64,000 nt of DNA from Chrysaora quinquecirrha (taxonomy: Eukaryota > Cnidaria > Scyphozoa > Semaeostomeae > Pelagiidae), in contig JACTAT010000182.1 in the NCBI GenBank assembly GCA_014526335.1, positions 310,001 to 374,000 of the forward strand, read 5' to 3'. Positions 33,356 to 45,899 of the stretch are shown piece after piece. Numbering within the stretch: position 1 is the first letter of the stretch; the number at the start of each line of letters is the position of its first letter. Under the pieces are notes generated by a model, which saw only the letters and a list, made by a program, of their open reading frames with translations, did not search any database and was not told the origin of the DNA. Both the position numbers and the translations under genes were made by a program.

Positions 33356-34694
33356 CTAAGAGTAATTTACTAACTTGAGCATTATACAAAATTCATTGCA
33401 AATTTGTTGTGACAGAAAGTTTTCTATTGCTTGAGTTGACAGATTTCCAGCACAAAAGTTAATTTGTTGATCGGTATTGTATAGTTCAGTGCTAGCAATT
33501 TCTGGATCACGCAAAGAAAAATTACAGCCCTGTAAATCGAGAACCATCAGTTGTTTCTTTGAGGCCAAATATGTGTAATGAGCAAATGTTTCCGCTTTGA
33601 GAGCAGCCTCAGTTCCGTCTTTTGTGAAAATCTCTCCAGTGTTATTGACATATTTTTTAAACATGCCAGGAATAAACTTTTCCAATGTCACATATTCATC
33701 ACCCAGTTTACCATAGAATAATTTGGTGTACAATAAATTGTTTCCGAATTTCGGAGGACCATCTGCCTTCATTTTTCCTGTAAAATAACGAGCCAATGAA
33801 TGCATCTGCACAACTTTGCATGTGTGCGACTCCAGTGAAGTAAACAAATTGACAAGATTGTTTATCTTCTCTGGTTTGTATCGTTTCAAAACATGACTCC
33901 CATACAAACCTGACTTTCCAGCACATCTATAGGCATCTCGGATACCACCACTACTGAATTTGTTTTTATCCAGCTGAAGTTTGACCTCAATTGGGTCAAA
34001 CCAACATCCATTTTCTGCATCAAATGTTTCGAATGCGATTGTTACCATGTCATGATCATGTTTAGGGGGTACGAGCTTTTCAAGTTTTATCATTTCACTC
34101 AGTGGAACTGATCTGGGGACAATCTTCGATGTACCAGGTGTTCTGCTGCTAATGACAGTGCTGCTTGGGATTTCAGCTTCATTTGAGTCAGATGCTTTTT
34201 TTGTTTTCAGAAGCTGTAAAGGTCTGATAATACCGAGATCAATAAGTGAGGCAGTGCTTGCCATTCCAGAATCTTGGCTATCAAATCTGCTTTGGTGAAG
34301 TCCTATTTTCTTCTCCTTTTGATGACTATTATGATGAGACTTCTCAATAATAGGCCTACCAGCTTCCACAAACCGTATATGTATTACTTTCCAGTTGGTT
34401 ATTTGATTAACTGAAAAGTAGGACGGACCTCTCTCTCCAGCAAGAATGTCACAGTCATAAACATCTCCAAACATCTCGAAGTCATTAAGACAAGCTTCTT
34501 TTTTATTTTTGAAGGTGCGCTCTTTGCCATGCATGGGGAACATGGTCAATGTCCCGACTCTTGAATACTTTTGTGCATTTCCCTCTACTTGTGCCGACAA
34601 CCCTTGCACAGTTAATAGTCCAGTCGGAGAGTGAGCCAGGTATCACCTGGCGAGGGAATTTAGGGGACATAATTTTTCTAGACCAGTTTTTCAC
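33356..34694 (-). CDS. Alpha-kinase (MHCK/EF2K type) domain protein
   Basis: The main frame, 33,356-34,600, ends in an alpha-kinase domain: FSSGGIRDAYRC (nucleotide-binding loop), SHVLKRYKP (likely ATP-contacting Lys), YVTLEKFIPGMFKKYVNNTG, AETFAHYTYLASKKQLMVLD with LQGCNFSLRDPEIAS, then FCAGNLSTQAIENFLSQQIC near the C-terminus. The usual GxGNLG tail motif appears as GNLS. The N-terminal third has IPGSLSDWTINCARVVGTS, FGDVYDCDILAGERGPSYFS and WKVIHIRFVEAGRP, then a Ser-rich linker. The first of these blocks (34,505-34,694) is one base out of frame, with the shift at an A-rich run near 34,505. The stop at 33,356 is followed by a minus-strand AATAAA near 33,332. No start codon is assigned: the 5' exon probably lies further right. 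It is the only gene here with a convincing cellular enzyme domain of near full length. Confidence 0.75.
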
Positions 34695-34925
34695 GCTGAT
34701 TACGAATATGGATGTTATTCATGCGAACGAGGCTGCTATTTCAAGATATTTCATGAATTAACCTCGTTTTGGCCTGTTCCTGCCGCCAAACCATTTTGGA
34801 AGCTTTAGACATGCAAATGACACTTTCTAGACTAGATTTTCCTGCTGATTATGACTATGGATGTTATTCGCTCAAAAGAAATCTTTCAAAGGCATAACAT
34901 GATGTAGCCTCGTTCTGGAGCGATA
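34672..34925. repeat. Direct duplication upstream of the alpha-kinase frame
   Basis: 34,672-34,780 and 34,829-34,925 share TTTCTAGACxAGxTTTTC, CxGCTGATTAxGAxTATGGA, TGTTATTC and a CCTCGTT(T/C)TGG end, about 155 bp apart. The first copy overlaps the 5' coding block of the alpha-kinase gene, so this looks like a partial exon duplication. Confidence 0.65.
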
Positions 34926-35099
34926 AGGATTTCTTACCGATCTATTGACAATCCAGTGTCATTTTCTATTCACTTTTCGAGCTGAAGCGGGGTTTTAACT
35001 AATTTTAGGGTAGTAAGGGTTTATTCCGCTGTTCAACCGAATACGTTATAAAAGCAGTCCTTCCTAGCTAATATACTAAATCACGAACGAAGTCAATGA

Positions 35100-35420
35100 T
35101 TAAAATCCATCATCTAAGTCAGAACTTTGCTCATTATTAATGTCAGATATTTCAATGTCATGATCTCCACTTATCAAAAGCTCTGCAACATCATCTGGAA
35201 ATGATTCATCTATCCAGTCCGTTTTTAAATCTGGCAACCATCCATGACTTGCTGGGTCTTCTAAAAGCATCATTGGATCTCCTGCCTTCCTCCAAACTCT
35301 GGCAATGTAATTTGCTCTTTGTACATGTTTCTGTAGGCTGCTTTTGCATGGCGGTAAAACAGAGAGGTCTGTAACTTTTCCCTTATTAATTTGCCTACAG
35401 AAAATCTGCTTCATTAACAT
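35100..35420 (-). pseudogene. C-terminal fragment of an Academ-like protein
   Basis: Minus-strand frame with VLPPCKSSLQKHVQRANYIA, RVWRKAGDP, SHGWLPDLKTDWIDESF and an acidic end. The LPPxxxxLxxHxxRANYxxxxW...P...GW pattern is the tail that follows the nuclease domain in the Academ-like family. The gene at 45.9 kb shows its counterpart as RVNLTCFIWLRCLN...CGW. No nuclease domain is found upstream; a stop precedes the fragment near 35,422. It is therefore an isolated 3' scrap. Confidence 0.45.
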
Positions 35421-36081
35421 TGCCAGTTACGGTGATCGATCTAATGGCCCTGATTCGAAACATGGTAAAATTGCAAACTATCGCAAATATTTTGCAATAC
35501 TCAACTACACCACTAATTTGTTGTGTAGCTTCAGCCCTAGATTTGTTCAAAGTTAATATATACAGTATTTCATACTTAGTTCATTTAAACTCACATATTA
35601 GGGTATCCTTGGTTACAATGAAGCATGATCTTTGAATTCAAAAAGATGCTTTCTTACAAGAAAGCGTTACATGAAAAGAACATTCCTTAACAGACATATA
35701 AAATACTAACCAGCCTGATTTGAAAATATTTTCTTACATATAAGACAGGGACGACGCGGAGCATAAATTAGTTGCTATTACGCGAGTGAAGCGGGCAAAA
35801 ATATGGGGTCCAGGGGCTTAAAATTTTTTTAAGACCACACCCTTCAGCTCTTTAGAAACGCCCATTTTTTGCAAAAGGAACATATTTTTAAAGCATTTTT
35901 TTTTGCATAAATTTGTTCTTTTTATGGTAAAATGTTAATTTTTCATCTTCTCTGCCATCACATATAGTAGCTAACTACCCTAAATTCGAAAGAAAAATTT
36001 AAGAAATTGCTTTTTCTCTGATATTGTATCTTCGAACAAAATGCTAATGAAGAGAAAAAAATTAAATAAATACAACAAAAA
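35421..36081. other. Non-coding
   Basis: No coding similarity recognised between the Academ-like scrap and the hAT remnant. Confidence 0.4.
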
Positions 36082-37858
36082 TCATTTCCTAGAAAATCTT
36101 TCAAATCTTTTTTGACTTTGCCCCTCAAATCTCTTGACAATGTTTTCATAAAATCCAGGCTGTTTGCTCAGCCATCTCAACAATTGGTGTTCGACTTGAA
36201 GAAATACAAGGTGTTCCTTTCTTCTCTGAAGCATACGATACCTTGAAGATGAGACAACTCGCTTCATTCTGCTGAACACTCTCTCACAATGGACACTTGT
36301 CAGTGGGGTTACTGCAGCAATCTCCAAAAGGACCATTGCTTGAGGAAGCCCATCTTCTAGACTTGCATTGGTTATCACCGTTAGGAGGTCTTGCAGACTT
36401 GCTGTTCCTTCCTTAAATGCTTCTTCCTCAATGAATGCGTTATCCATGATTTCAAACTATCCATGATCTGTATCTTCGATAGTGACCTGCTCTTCATGTT
36501 GCTCCTCGGCACCTGCTCCAAAATTTGCTTCCTCTAGCCTTCTTTGCTTTGCACTCTTCCTTTCTTTCCTTTTCTTGACAATTTGGTCCCTCTCCTTAGT
36601 AAGCTTTTTAAGTAGAATTGATATCTCCTGGTTTTCATACAAAACATCCAGATTGTGCTCCACTGAAGTGACGTCATTAATTGCAAAGGGGTACAGTGCA
36701 TGAAACTTCCCAATGGCTGCCTTAACCTCGTGTGGTGAGCAACTTTTGTTTGAGATGAACTTGCTTGGATGAATAAGGTCCATCCACTTGAATTTATCGA
36801 GGTTTTCGAACCGCCAAGCAAGTTGTTCTGAAAACTCGATGCAAATTTTGTTGGCAACAATTGTTAAGGATTGTTTCCATTCTTCGGGGGAACCATTGCT
36901 TGCCCTTTCTGTTTCTCTCCATCCCCCCTTGCACTTGTAACTGGGAAATTTGGATCGGCTTTGAGAGTATCCTCCCAGATCTTGTTAAAGTTTATCTCAC
37001 CAAGGAAATGAGAAAATCATCAAGCATAGACTCGACCTAAACAGGATCTAGGCTTGGCTTCTGCATGATGGTAATTATAGGCGTACAGTGTTCGAAGATG
37101 CTTCTGTATAGTTTTAAAAGGCATAAAAAGTCCACATTTTGAATATTAGCACAAAGACCTCTTGCAGTTGTCCGTGTGTCTATTTTCTCTGTTGTGTTCA
37201 ATGAAATTTCAAAAAGCACTGTACCAATTGTTTTATAGAAGGAGTTAATTGCAGTAATGGCTGTTTCGCGAGAAAGCCATCTTGTGTCTCCAGGCTTTGG
37301 TAGGTTATAGCCCAGGTGATGGGTTCGTTTTGGACTGCTCCTAAAAAACGTTATCAATTTGTCTCTGTGCCAAAAAACTGTGCGACTTCTGGGATTTTAT
37401 TGGCAGTCTGGGATGCACACAGAGACATCCTGTGAGCAACACAGTCGTTGTAGTAGGCAAATTGAAAATGATCTAGAACCTGTTTTTGCACACCGTTGAG
37501 TGCCCCACTCATAGTTGGAGCTCCATCATAATATTGCGCTATGATTTTCTCTTTTGCTGTGCCAGGAGTTGGATTCAGCATGCCCTCGGAATGCAAGGCC
37601 TTGACACGATAGAAAAGTGGCAAAATCAATGTCATGCCTAATCATAGATGAATACCTTGAGGCATTTTGATTATGCCTTTTAACTTCTCTCTGCCTTGTC
37701 TCATCCAGTGCTGTTGCAACGTCAACATTTCCGAGCAACTGATACGTAGTGTGGTTGCCAATATGATTTTTAGAGGTCTGATGCCGGTTAGCAATGCTCC
37801 AAAGGTTTCTTCCCGATGACACAAAGCCAGTTGGTTGCATGGAACAAACCCTTGTCAT
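36082..37858 (-). pseudogene. Decayed hAT-superfamily transposase (DUF4371/ZMYM-like type)
   Basis: Minus strand, pieces in order. 37,720-37,530: NVDVATALDETRQREVKRHN and LAFRGHAESN, typical of the DUF4371 region. 37,560-37,360: IAQYYDGAPTMSGALNGVQK (first catalytic-region Asp) and YNDCVAHRMSL. 37,350-37,050: KRTHHLGYNLPKPGDTRWLS (TRW block). 36,330-36,160: LLEIAAVTPLTSVHCERVFS, RMKRVVSSSRYRML, the hAT C-terminal dimerisation region. At least four frame changes separate them and the segment between 36,790 and 37,030 is poorly preserved. The order, the T-R-W and C/S-E-R-x-F-S motifs make the hAT assignment secure; the copy is dead. Confidence 0.8.
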
Positions 37859-40285
37859 CTAGAAAGATATGAGTTTTTTGAGTTCCGTTGCTTTCATGTA
37901 GTTTTTAACTCTGATTGTCAATTTCTAAGAGCATTTTAACTTTTCTTCCGTCAATTTTGAGTGCCAACCAAACAGATATAAGCCATTTCACTCAATTTTT
38001 TTATGTCTGGGGTTGAGCTTAAACGGCCTTTAATGGCGAGCTTTTCAGCCATAGCAGCAGTTAGCCCTGATTTGAAACCCCTACGTTATTAAATTCAGTA
38101 TTTTAGTAGCATGGCGACAATTGGCCGCTATTGTCAGCCATTGCCAAATCATGAGGGCAGGCCAAGGAAATTCTAAAACACTTTTCATTCATCCAAGAAG
38201 AGAAAAGGCAGATACTAATCAAATTGACATGAAATTTCGTTGAAATGCTTAAGTGCTTTACTCTAATAAAGGCTTTCCTTTAAAGCATGTTTAAAGTTTA
38301 TCGATTTGTGTATGTGTGTAGTCAAATTGTTTCAAATACTGTAATGTAAAGTTGAAGTTTACCAAATTCAGAATCAAATTCAATTTCAAATACATTGATT
38401 ACTCTCACCTTTGAGTGATCTCCCATTACAAGACATGGCCAGCAAAAATAAGTATTCTTCTCTTCACAACCACATATTCATGAAAAACTCTGATACACAG
38501 CTTCACAGGAATGGTTCTTAAGAGTAACATGGGGACATGGCCGTCCATCATCTTTGAGATGAAGACACTGTTCATGGGTTAATTTATTATTTTGAGTAGA
38601 TAAAAAAGAAAAGATTTTTGAAACACCCTATCTTCCACTCCCTGATACAGCCAGATTCATTTTTCAGTAGTTTTTTAACTTTCTTATTTCATGTGTGTTC
38701 ACTTTCTGATGTCAAAACTAGATTTGAGGGCGCTGTGTTATTAACTTTCATAAATGCATAGCATGGCACATCATCAGCGAATGAATCAGAAGGCAAATAC
38801 GTCACAAACAGAAAGAATTTTGCATTGTTTTTTCCTCAAATGTTATGGAAAAGCCTAGACTAATAGCGTGCCCAAAAGTTGAGGGCACCTATTATCGGCT
38901 ATTATCTCATAAAGAAAAGAATGTCGGCGGCATCCTTTCAAAAGATTATAATATAAGGAGCAATATCCTTAGTGTGGAATTGTGGAACGCAGAATGGTGG
39001 AGACAGAAACAGGCCACATTCTCCACGTTATTTTACACAATTTTATTCTGATTTTATTTAAAAAAACCTAAAATGTAACTGCCTGAAAAACTGCCATTAA
39101 AGTAATAGCATTAATAGCACTGTCCGCTGCTCTGATATAAGAAACACAACAGCCTGATTTCAAATTTGTGTTTCTTATTTAAGGGATGTACTGTAATGCA
39201 TCGTGTGACAGACTTCAGGCAGACATTTCCTACCAAAAAACTTGTAAGTTACATTTTATCTGCCCTCTTTCTTCTTCATGATGGCATGAGAAGGATTTCA
39301 TAAGAAATTGAAAGGCAAAAGAGTTGTTAATGAACATAGTTATTTCACAAGTGGAGGAAGGATAACCAACAATATTCTTAAGCTGAAGAAATTATTGACA
39401 GTGCCTATCTAGAAAGTATCAGACAAGGCTTAAAAATATTCAAGGAAACTCAAGATATAATGATGTTTCAAGCCAGTTTCAATAAATTCCATTATTGCTT
39501 GGTCTTGCCTTTATTCTTGTTGGCAAAGAGGTACCAACATTCTTTAGGAGTGCTACTTGCTGTTATTCCATTTTTCAAGGAAATGTTTTGTCATTTGCCT
39601 GAAAAGACTTTATTTTCTCTTTCAACCTCTTCTCCCATCTGCTGCCTCACTTTCTGATACATGCTACGGTAGGTTTCCCTACCTTAAGCAAGGGCTCAGA
39701 AGCGCTTCTGTTTCTTTCTTTCCAGACTTTTTGTCATCACTGCCTAAGGGCTCTCTATTTTATCCAAAGACTTGCAGTTTACTTTTTTATTTGAATTTTG
39801 TGCCCACTCTAATGTTAGTCACATCAATCAAGCCTTTGTCTCTTGCTTTTTATGTCTGGAGGACATAATGAGAGAGTGTTCATGGACGCATGTAGGTATG
39901 TATGAATACATGTATAGCCCTTTTTCCTGCCAAACTTGTAACAATAGATGAGTGAGAAATATGAGCAAGTAGACTTTGGAGTCACCATAATTGATCATCA
40001 TGGAAACCAACTTATTGACAATTATGGAAGTTGTAAACAAGGAGATGATTCATTGTGGTCGATTTTATGGCAGAATTTCTCGAAGTCTTATTAAGATAAT
40101 TAGCTTTTTCCACAAATCAGAAAACCCCAAAGTCCATTCATGCAATATTTACTGAGACGTGACTCGGTTGTTATCGAGAAGATTCTCGAACTTGTCATTC
40201 GCGTGATAGATATTTTTGTGGAAAAATCCCGATGGAAAATCAGAGTGGTTGGTTGCATGGACAAAAAACTTTGATTCCCTCTTAC
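37859..40285. other. Non-coding
   Basis: About 2.4 kb with no recognisable gene. Short frames at 38,845-39,051 and 39,460-39,870 have no family resemblance and look like chance. Confidence 0.45.
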
Positions 40286-40425
40286 CACAATTATTGATGA
40301 TTATGAAGATGTACATGATGATTATATTGATGACAATGATGCAAATAATAACAACAATAGCAATTATGATGGTGAGAACAATTTTGATAATGATGATGTC
40401 ATGATGATGATGATGATGATGTAAT
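40286..40425. repeat. GAT/ATG trinucleotide-rich tract
   Basis: Imperfect GATGAT repeats, ending in a pure (ATG)n run of about eight units near 40,398-40,422. Simple sequence repeat, no coding evidence. Confidence 0.8.
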
Positions 40426-41683
40426 TGTTGAATATAGCAGGGTCAAATGTTAAGACCCTATTAGATATACATTTTTTGTACTGTTTTTATTAATATTTGG
40501 AGGAAAAATCCTCATAATGTCATTGATTTTATTGATATTTGGAGGAAAATCCCCAAATTGTCAAAGATCAGGTAATCGAGGAAGTATGCCCAGTAACCCC
40601 AGAATGGTTATGTATACTTGGACAAAGTATCACTTCCAATTACAGTCAAACTGGAATAATGAAAGTGGATAATAAGGTGACCACAAATGGGCCTTTGTCT
40701 CTTCTGAACAGGTCATATCAGTTTGTTTGTTGTCTTGATGTATATTGAATGTTAAAACATTCAGCTTGTTGATGACGGCCAACAATGTGGTTACAGTGCT
40801 TGAAACTTTCAATGTAGTGTCCCATATATTCCAGAGTCTAGGAAATGAGTTTGTATTCATCAGTGCTGTTACACTATTTCCATATATTTCTCTTCTGTAG
40901 AATAAGACTTGTATTTAGAATCCATGATTATTTTTTTCATTCCATTTATAGTATTTGTCCATAAGTTTAGCACCTTTCTTCTTGGAGGAGTCAGCTGATC
41001 ACCCAGGCGGATATTTCAGGGTTTTGAGATCAGTATGTCCTGTTTGCCTCGGGCACCCCAACAGAAAAATAGCTGTTGCCAATTCTCCATGGATGTTTGA
41101 GTTATTAATTGTCGAATTCTGTCTCTGATCCACATAGGCCCATGTCTTGTGATTAGAATTGTGTAGGCGATTTATTTCTGGTATGGTAGTATATTGCTAT
41201 TTCAATAATTTATCTCTTGTCCACATAACTGTTTTAACTTTTCATTCCAGTAATGATTTTCAATTGTCTACATCATTTTTTGCCGATTTCAATTTATTTA
41301 AATCCATGCAGTAGCAGGTTTTGTCACATTACAGACTTGCTTCCTCTGAGGTTTGTGAAAATTGGTGCAGAATTTTTATGAAGCCTCATTTCCACATAGT
41401 TGTGTCATCTCGAATCAGTTTGAAGAATTATGAGGGCTCTACAACCAGTGATCCCAAGGAGATCTCGGATTCCTCTACTATTCTGCATTGTTTTTGTTGG
41501 GTCGACAAACAATAAAAATATCAATAAAGTGAACCTATGACTTAAGATGAAAACATAACAGACAACATAGAATAAAGTTTCAAGTTAGGGAACACTAAAC
41601 TCACATAGTTTATTTGTTGCAATTTTCTGATTTTTTGGACCTTGCAATGGCTTTCTGGTTTTTCTTCATTTTTTCACTTCGTT
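40426..41683. other. Non-coding; one short duplicated motif
   Basis: ATTTGGAGGAAAAATCC (near 40,495) and ATTTGGAGGAAAATCC (near 40,538) form a small direct duplication about 43 bp apart. Nothing else recognised. Confidence 0.4.
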
Positions 41684-41689
41684 TTAGTT

Positions 41690-41885
41690 GATTAAAGTAC
41701 TTCCTGGTCTGTTCTTCCTATATAAACCATCGGGAATAGATATGCCATTGGCAATTAGCTCATTTTTCATGCTCTTCATAATTCTGCCCTGAGTGGATGT
41801 TTGAAGCTCTACCCATGTTTTATCTGTTTTGTATTCATCAAGGATTTCCTTTTTACCTTTGAATACCACATTAAGAATTTTCTGA
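41690..41885 (-). CDS. Exon-like frame of unknown identity
   Basis: A minus-strand frame bounded upstream by a good acceptor (TTTTTTCAG at about 41,886) reads VVFKGKKEILDEYKTDKTWV, ELQTSTQGRIMKSMKNEL and ends ...GSTLIN stop. The composition looks like real protein and the acceptor is convincing, but I do not recognise the family and see no partner exon. It may be the last exon of a gene or element otherwise lost here. Confidence 0.3.
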
Positions 41886-42619
41886 AAAAAACTTAAACAA
41901 CTTACAGAAATTTTATTTGGTGTACTATATTACACATTTAACTACTTTCTACTTCAAAAGTGGTGAAAAATCAGTTTACAAAGTGAAAATGTCCACAGCC
42001 TGAAATTGCCCAGACTGAGTATCTACATCTTATCAGAATGTAGGCAGGTTGAAATCAATGCCAAAATTTCCTTATTTATCTGTCTTATTAACATACTGTT
42101 GTGATTTCTGCTATTCTCTTTGAACTCTTGAGCACTCTGTTCTCTTAAATCTTATATTATCTCCATTTTAATGTCTTAATTTGATTCTGTTCCTGTGCAT
42201 TTTATCATATCTTGATGCTAGGGTTGGGCATGAGGTGCGTTTCATCAAAGCTGAAGTTGGTTCAAAGTTTTTGTTCTCTCCGAAATTATGACTGAGAATC
42301 AAGATAGTATGGCAGGTACAAAGGAAGTTTCTTAATCTGAGGATGTTGATTTGGGAATGAGTAACCTAGCAAGACCAGTCAATATTATTCAAGAAAGTGC
42401 ACAAAATTTGGTTTATTTGTGCTCAAATTAAAGTTCAAGAGATACGAATTCTAACGCTAGTATTAGGTCTCAGCCTTCTTTGTTAACTTCTGCTCCATCA
42501 TTTCTATCTCTTGCTTCTAATGAACATGTACAAGTGGTTTCGGGTGTTCTGCGGCAGCTTGCTCTAGGTATCAATTTGCAAAGTGTCTCTGTGTCTCAGT
42601 CAGTGACGCCCTCCTTAGT

Positions 42620-43330
42620 GTTGCCCAAATATTGACTGGGTTTTATGTTGCAGCTATTTGTGACTAAAGCAGGGTCAATTGGGCTCCCTGTTGTGAGTGT
42701 GCTTCCTTCCATTCCTAATTATTTGGTTCAGATTGTTTCAAAAAACTTTTCTGTTGATATTGTATTACTGAGACTTTGTAATTCAATACATTTACCTCCA
42801 GTGGAACCCATCTGCACACAGTTGTCAAAGCTAATCAAGTGTGATAAGAGCAGTGACCTGAAGCCCATTTGTTTCTTTGTGGGTTGGGCATGTGTTTATG
42901 CTAGCATTATTAATCTGGTTGATAAAACTAAGTTCAAGGATCTACTGTTGTATTTTTTGTTAATTGCAAGAATGAGCAGAAACACAACATCTTGGTCTCG
43001 GCTGGTTTGAATATGATCGCCATTTTCATTAACATGGTAATGGCAATGCAGCTTTGGGAAAATATGACCTTTCTCTCTGGATGGGACATGTTTTCCAGTC
43101 AAGCTTGCCATCAAGCTAGTGGCTCTACTAGAGTCTGCTAGAGCTGGAATTTCAGTCCTTCAAGTATATCCTCCCTCATCAAAGAGTAAGAGAAATAAAT
43201 GACTAGACACTGATGCAGATTTGCGTTCTGTGACTTATTTTGATTTCCGTCGGATTTGTTATATTACTCCTTTGAACTTATTCATGTGAGAGTACTATTT
43301 GGGCCCTTTCTCTCATGCGGTTAGTATGTG
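42620..43330 (+). pseudogene. Possible retroelement gag-like remnant, unassigned
   Basis: A 121-codon plus-strand frame (42,645-43,010) contains LPVVSVLPSIPNYLVQIVSK and CFFVGWACVYASIINLVD, then after frame changes DGTCFPVKLAIKLVALLESA (near 43,080) and DTDADLRSVTYFDF. The proline/aromatic layout and broken continuation suggest the gag-like first gene of a DIRS- or similar retroelement, but this is a weak guess. Several stops follow. Confidence 0.25.
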
Positions 43331-43339
43331 GCTTTTGCA

Positions 43340-44970
43340 GGGTTTAAAGGCCAAGCTGATCACCAAGAATTCTCTTTAAGACAACCAGATATTATAGATA
43401 AATATCTTTTGGATTATTAGCTATGGATGAATTGCCGGACCATTTAGCAAGCCACCTATTTAGTAAGCCACCCACAACCAGCAAAAATCATGCAAAATGA
43501 GTGATGATTGGATTAAAATCACCCAAAATTATCCAAAAATAGTTATTTTGTGCTGAGGGCTTGTTCACTGAATCTATTGCTTCACGAGTTCCTTTGACAA
43601 AAAAGTTTTCGCTGCTTCTTCTTATAGCACAGTTGGTCATAATTTTTTCCTTATTTGCCTTTGAATTCTTCAAGTGTCATTGCAGCGAATTGAAAATTAG
43701 AAAATTCAACTTGTCCTTGGTTGAAATTTTCACAAAAAATTATTTTTTGATCCTCATTAGAAAAGTCTTTTTGAGCTGCTGCATCGGACCCATCTCTTGT
43801 GATTGCTCTTATGGCCTAGGCAGGTTTGGTTGACTAATTCTTCTTTTCCTGGGCAAAGTACTTGCTCTTAGCTGTTTTAAGGTTCTGGTCTAAATGCTGT
43901 GCAAGATCGGTTTTCTAGATCAAGCCACTCTGCATGAAGCCCTTGTGACACAGGATTTCCTCAAAAATGAAGCAGTAATTTTTTTCAAGTGCAGCTTTTA
44001 AAACACAAAGAAAGCTGCTCAGTTATTTGTTGTGAGTTCATTTCCTGTCCTGACGTAGTGATAAATACCTTGGTAACTTTTGAGCCTGTAATTCGAATGA
44101 TTTTTTTCTTATCTTTGTGATAAAGTATGCAAGCAGCTGGCACGTTTGAAGTATTGGACACAAAACTGCAGGTCTGCTTGAATCTAAAGTTTTGTGATCC
44201 AATACTGTCGTACTCTAGTATAAATACCTAGTAAGAATTCGCAATTATATAGCTAAATATACCAAGAACCTCCTTTACTTGCCTTGTGTTGGCAAATGAC
44301 CTGACGTCTTCAGGTATAAGTAAACGCTGGGAACCTACTTCAATTTTCTCTCATTTTCTTCTGCTTAGTGGCATTCCAAGTGATTTAATCCAGTGTTCAT
44401 ATTTTAATTTTGCCTTTTGCACATAACGCATTTTCAGTTCAGGCCATACTGTCAAAATTCATGAGAAATTACAAAATGGTATAAAAGAATATAAGAATAT
44501 AACCAAGAACCAAATTCAGATTCAACAAAACTTCTACCTCACTTTGATCTCCATTTGTTGTGGTTGTGGCGTGCTTTGATTCAACGGCCCTTTTTATTTT
44601 AACTATACAGGAAGCAAGCATCCTTTAATCTCCTTTCTACTTAAGGCCACCAACCAATGAACGGAGCCAATGCTCTAAGCCTTTGATAACTGGGCCTTCC
44701 AGGGTGTAAGGACCTCGTCAGAACCATCAGCTGAAACAGCAGGGGTATCTTCTTCAGACATTGAACCTTTAGTTGAAATTCTTTCCATGCCTGTCTTTGG
44801 TTCAGCTTTTGGGGAGGAGTGTCTTCTTCAGTATTAGAATAATCTTCACTTGAATCTGATTCCTTGTACCATTGCTCTGGATAGCTGGCTCATTGCTGCA
44901 CTCAATGTTTAGTACTTGCCTCTGGTATTCTGGCGTTTATATCATAACTAGCCCTTGCCCCAAGGCGCCG
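43340..44970. other. Non-coding or too decayed to name
   Basis: Minus-strand fragments rich in Ser/Asp/Glu (near 44,880-44,700, e.g. SEDYSNTEEDTPP) hint at an old acidic coding region, but stops are frequent and no family is recognised. Confidence 0.35.
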
Positions 44971-44978
44971 GGTCGGGC

Positions 44979-45833
44979 TTTTGTGCTCCGCAGCTCACTT
45001 TGGACCCCCACCTTGGAACGGTAGTTTATGAACGGGGTCATTCTAAATAACAAATCAGTTTGATTAAAGGACACAATCACTGCTAGAAAAGTATGAGGGA
45101 AAGCTGTTTCAGTGGTGTCTTATGTTGCCTTTAGCGTAGAAGAAAGCTCCACTGTTATCAAAGTGATGTGAATAAGATTTTCATAGTATGGAGGGGAAAA
45201 TGGTATGGTTTGATGGTATACAATGGTCTGGGGAAGTATTTTATCACTGAGGTATTGCATGAACGGTTTGAAGCTTTTAGACTGGTTAGTCTTAACTTAG
45301 CTTCGGTGACCGTGTGCACGAATGACTTAGTCTGGAAGTGGAAAGAAGTTTTAGCGTCTACAGTGCTTTAAGTGGAGAAGAACGTTAGTGTCCGTGAATC
45401 ATGGACGGGCACAGTCTTTTTACATTCTATACATACCAGATAAAAGGCGCTGTTAGCGACCGTAACAATACTTCTTGTCAAGAGACGTTTGTATAGAATG
45501 GAGATTTGTGACAATAAGGTAACATGGCACCAGTAAATCTGCGACTGAGAATGAAATTTTTGAAAACAGTTTCCAGGGTGGAATGTTTTGAAAACGAACT
45601 TTGTTAAAACGTATCCGTGTAGACGTTGCCCCTTAGAAATGGAAAAAATGCATAGACCATAATTTGCAGCTGCATCTTAGGTCCCCGTCCTCGGTTGTTT
45701 TTAGTACAGTTGCTGTACCCTGGGTCCGTTAATGCCTGATGGTCTTCTGGTGTGGATTGCAAAGTACATAAACTTTAGTCTCCATCATAGTAAGTATGGG
45801 TCGCTACGTGTTTTGAGTGCTTAGTATGCAATA
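44979..45833. repeat. Dispersed ~860 bp repeat, copy A
   Basis: Matches 58,330-59,212 in direct orientation over its whole length with roughly 10% differences. Shared blocks include GGGTCATTCTAAATAACAAA, TTGCCTTTAGCGTAGAAGAA, TGAATCATGGACGGG and AACTTTGTTAAAACGTATCC. No protein or RT/transposase motif is present, so it is non-autonomous or a subterminal segment of a larger element. It ends about 70 bases from the 3' end of the Academ-like gene. Confidence 0.85.
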
Positions 45834-45899
45834 AAACCTTATTCTTTATTGTGCAGCACGTTTCAAGTCCTTCCATAGGCATGGATTGTCAAATAAACC

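Noticed and set aside
39460..39868. Plus-strand frames of 65-103 codons
   Set aside because: Hydrophobic, low-complexity-like, no motif, no splice context; treated as chance.
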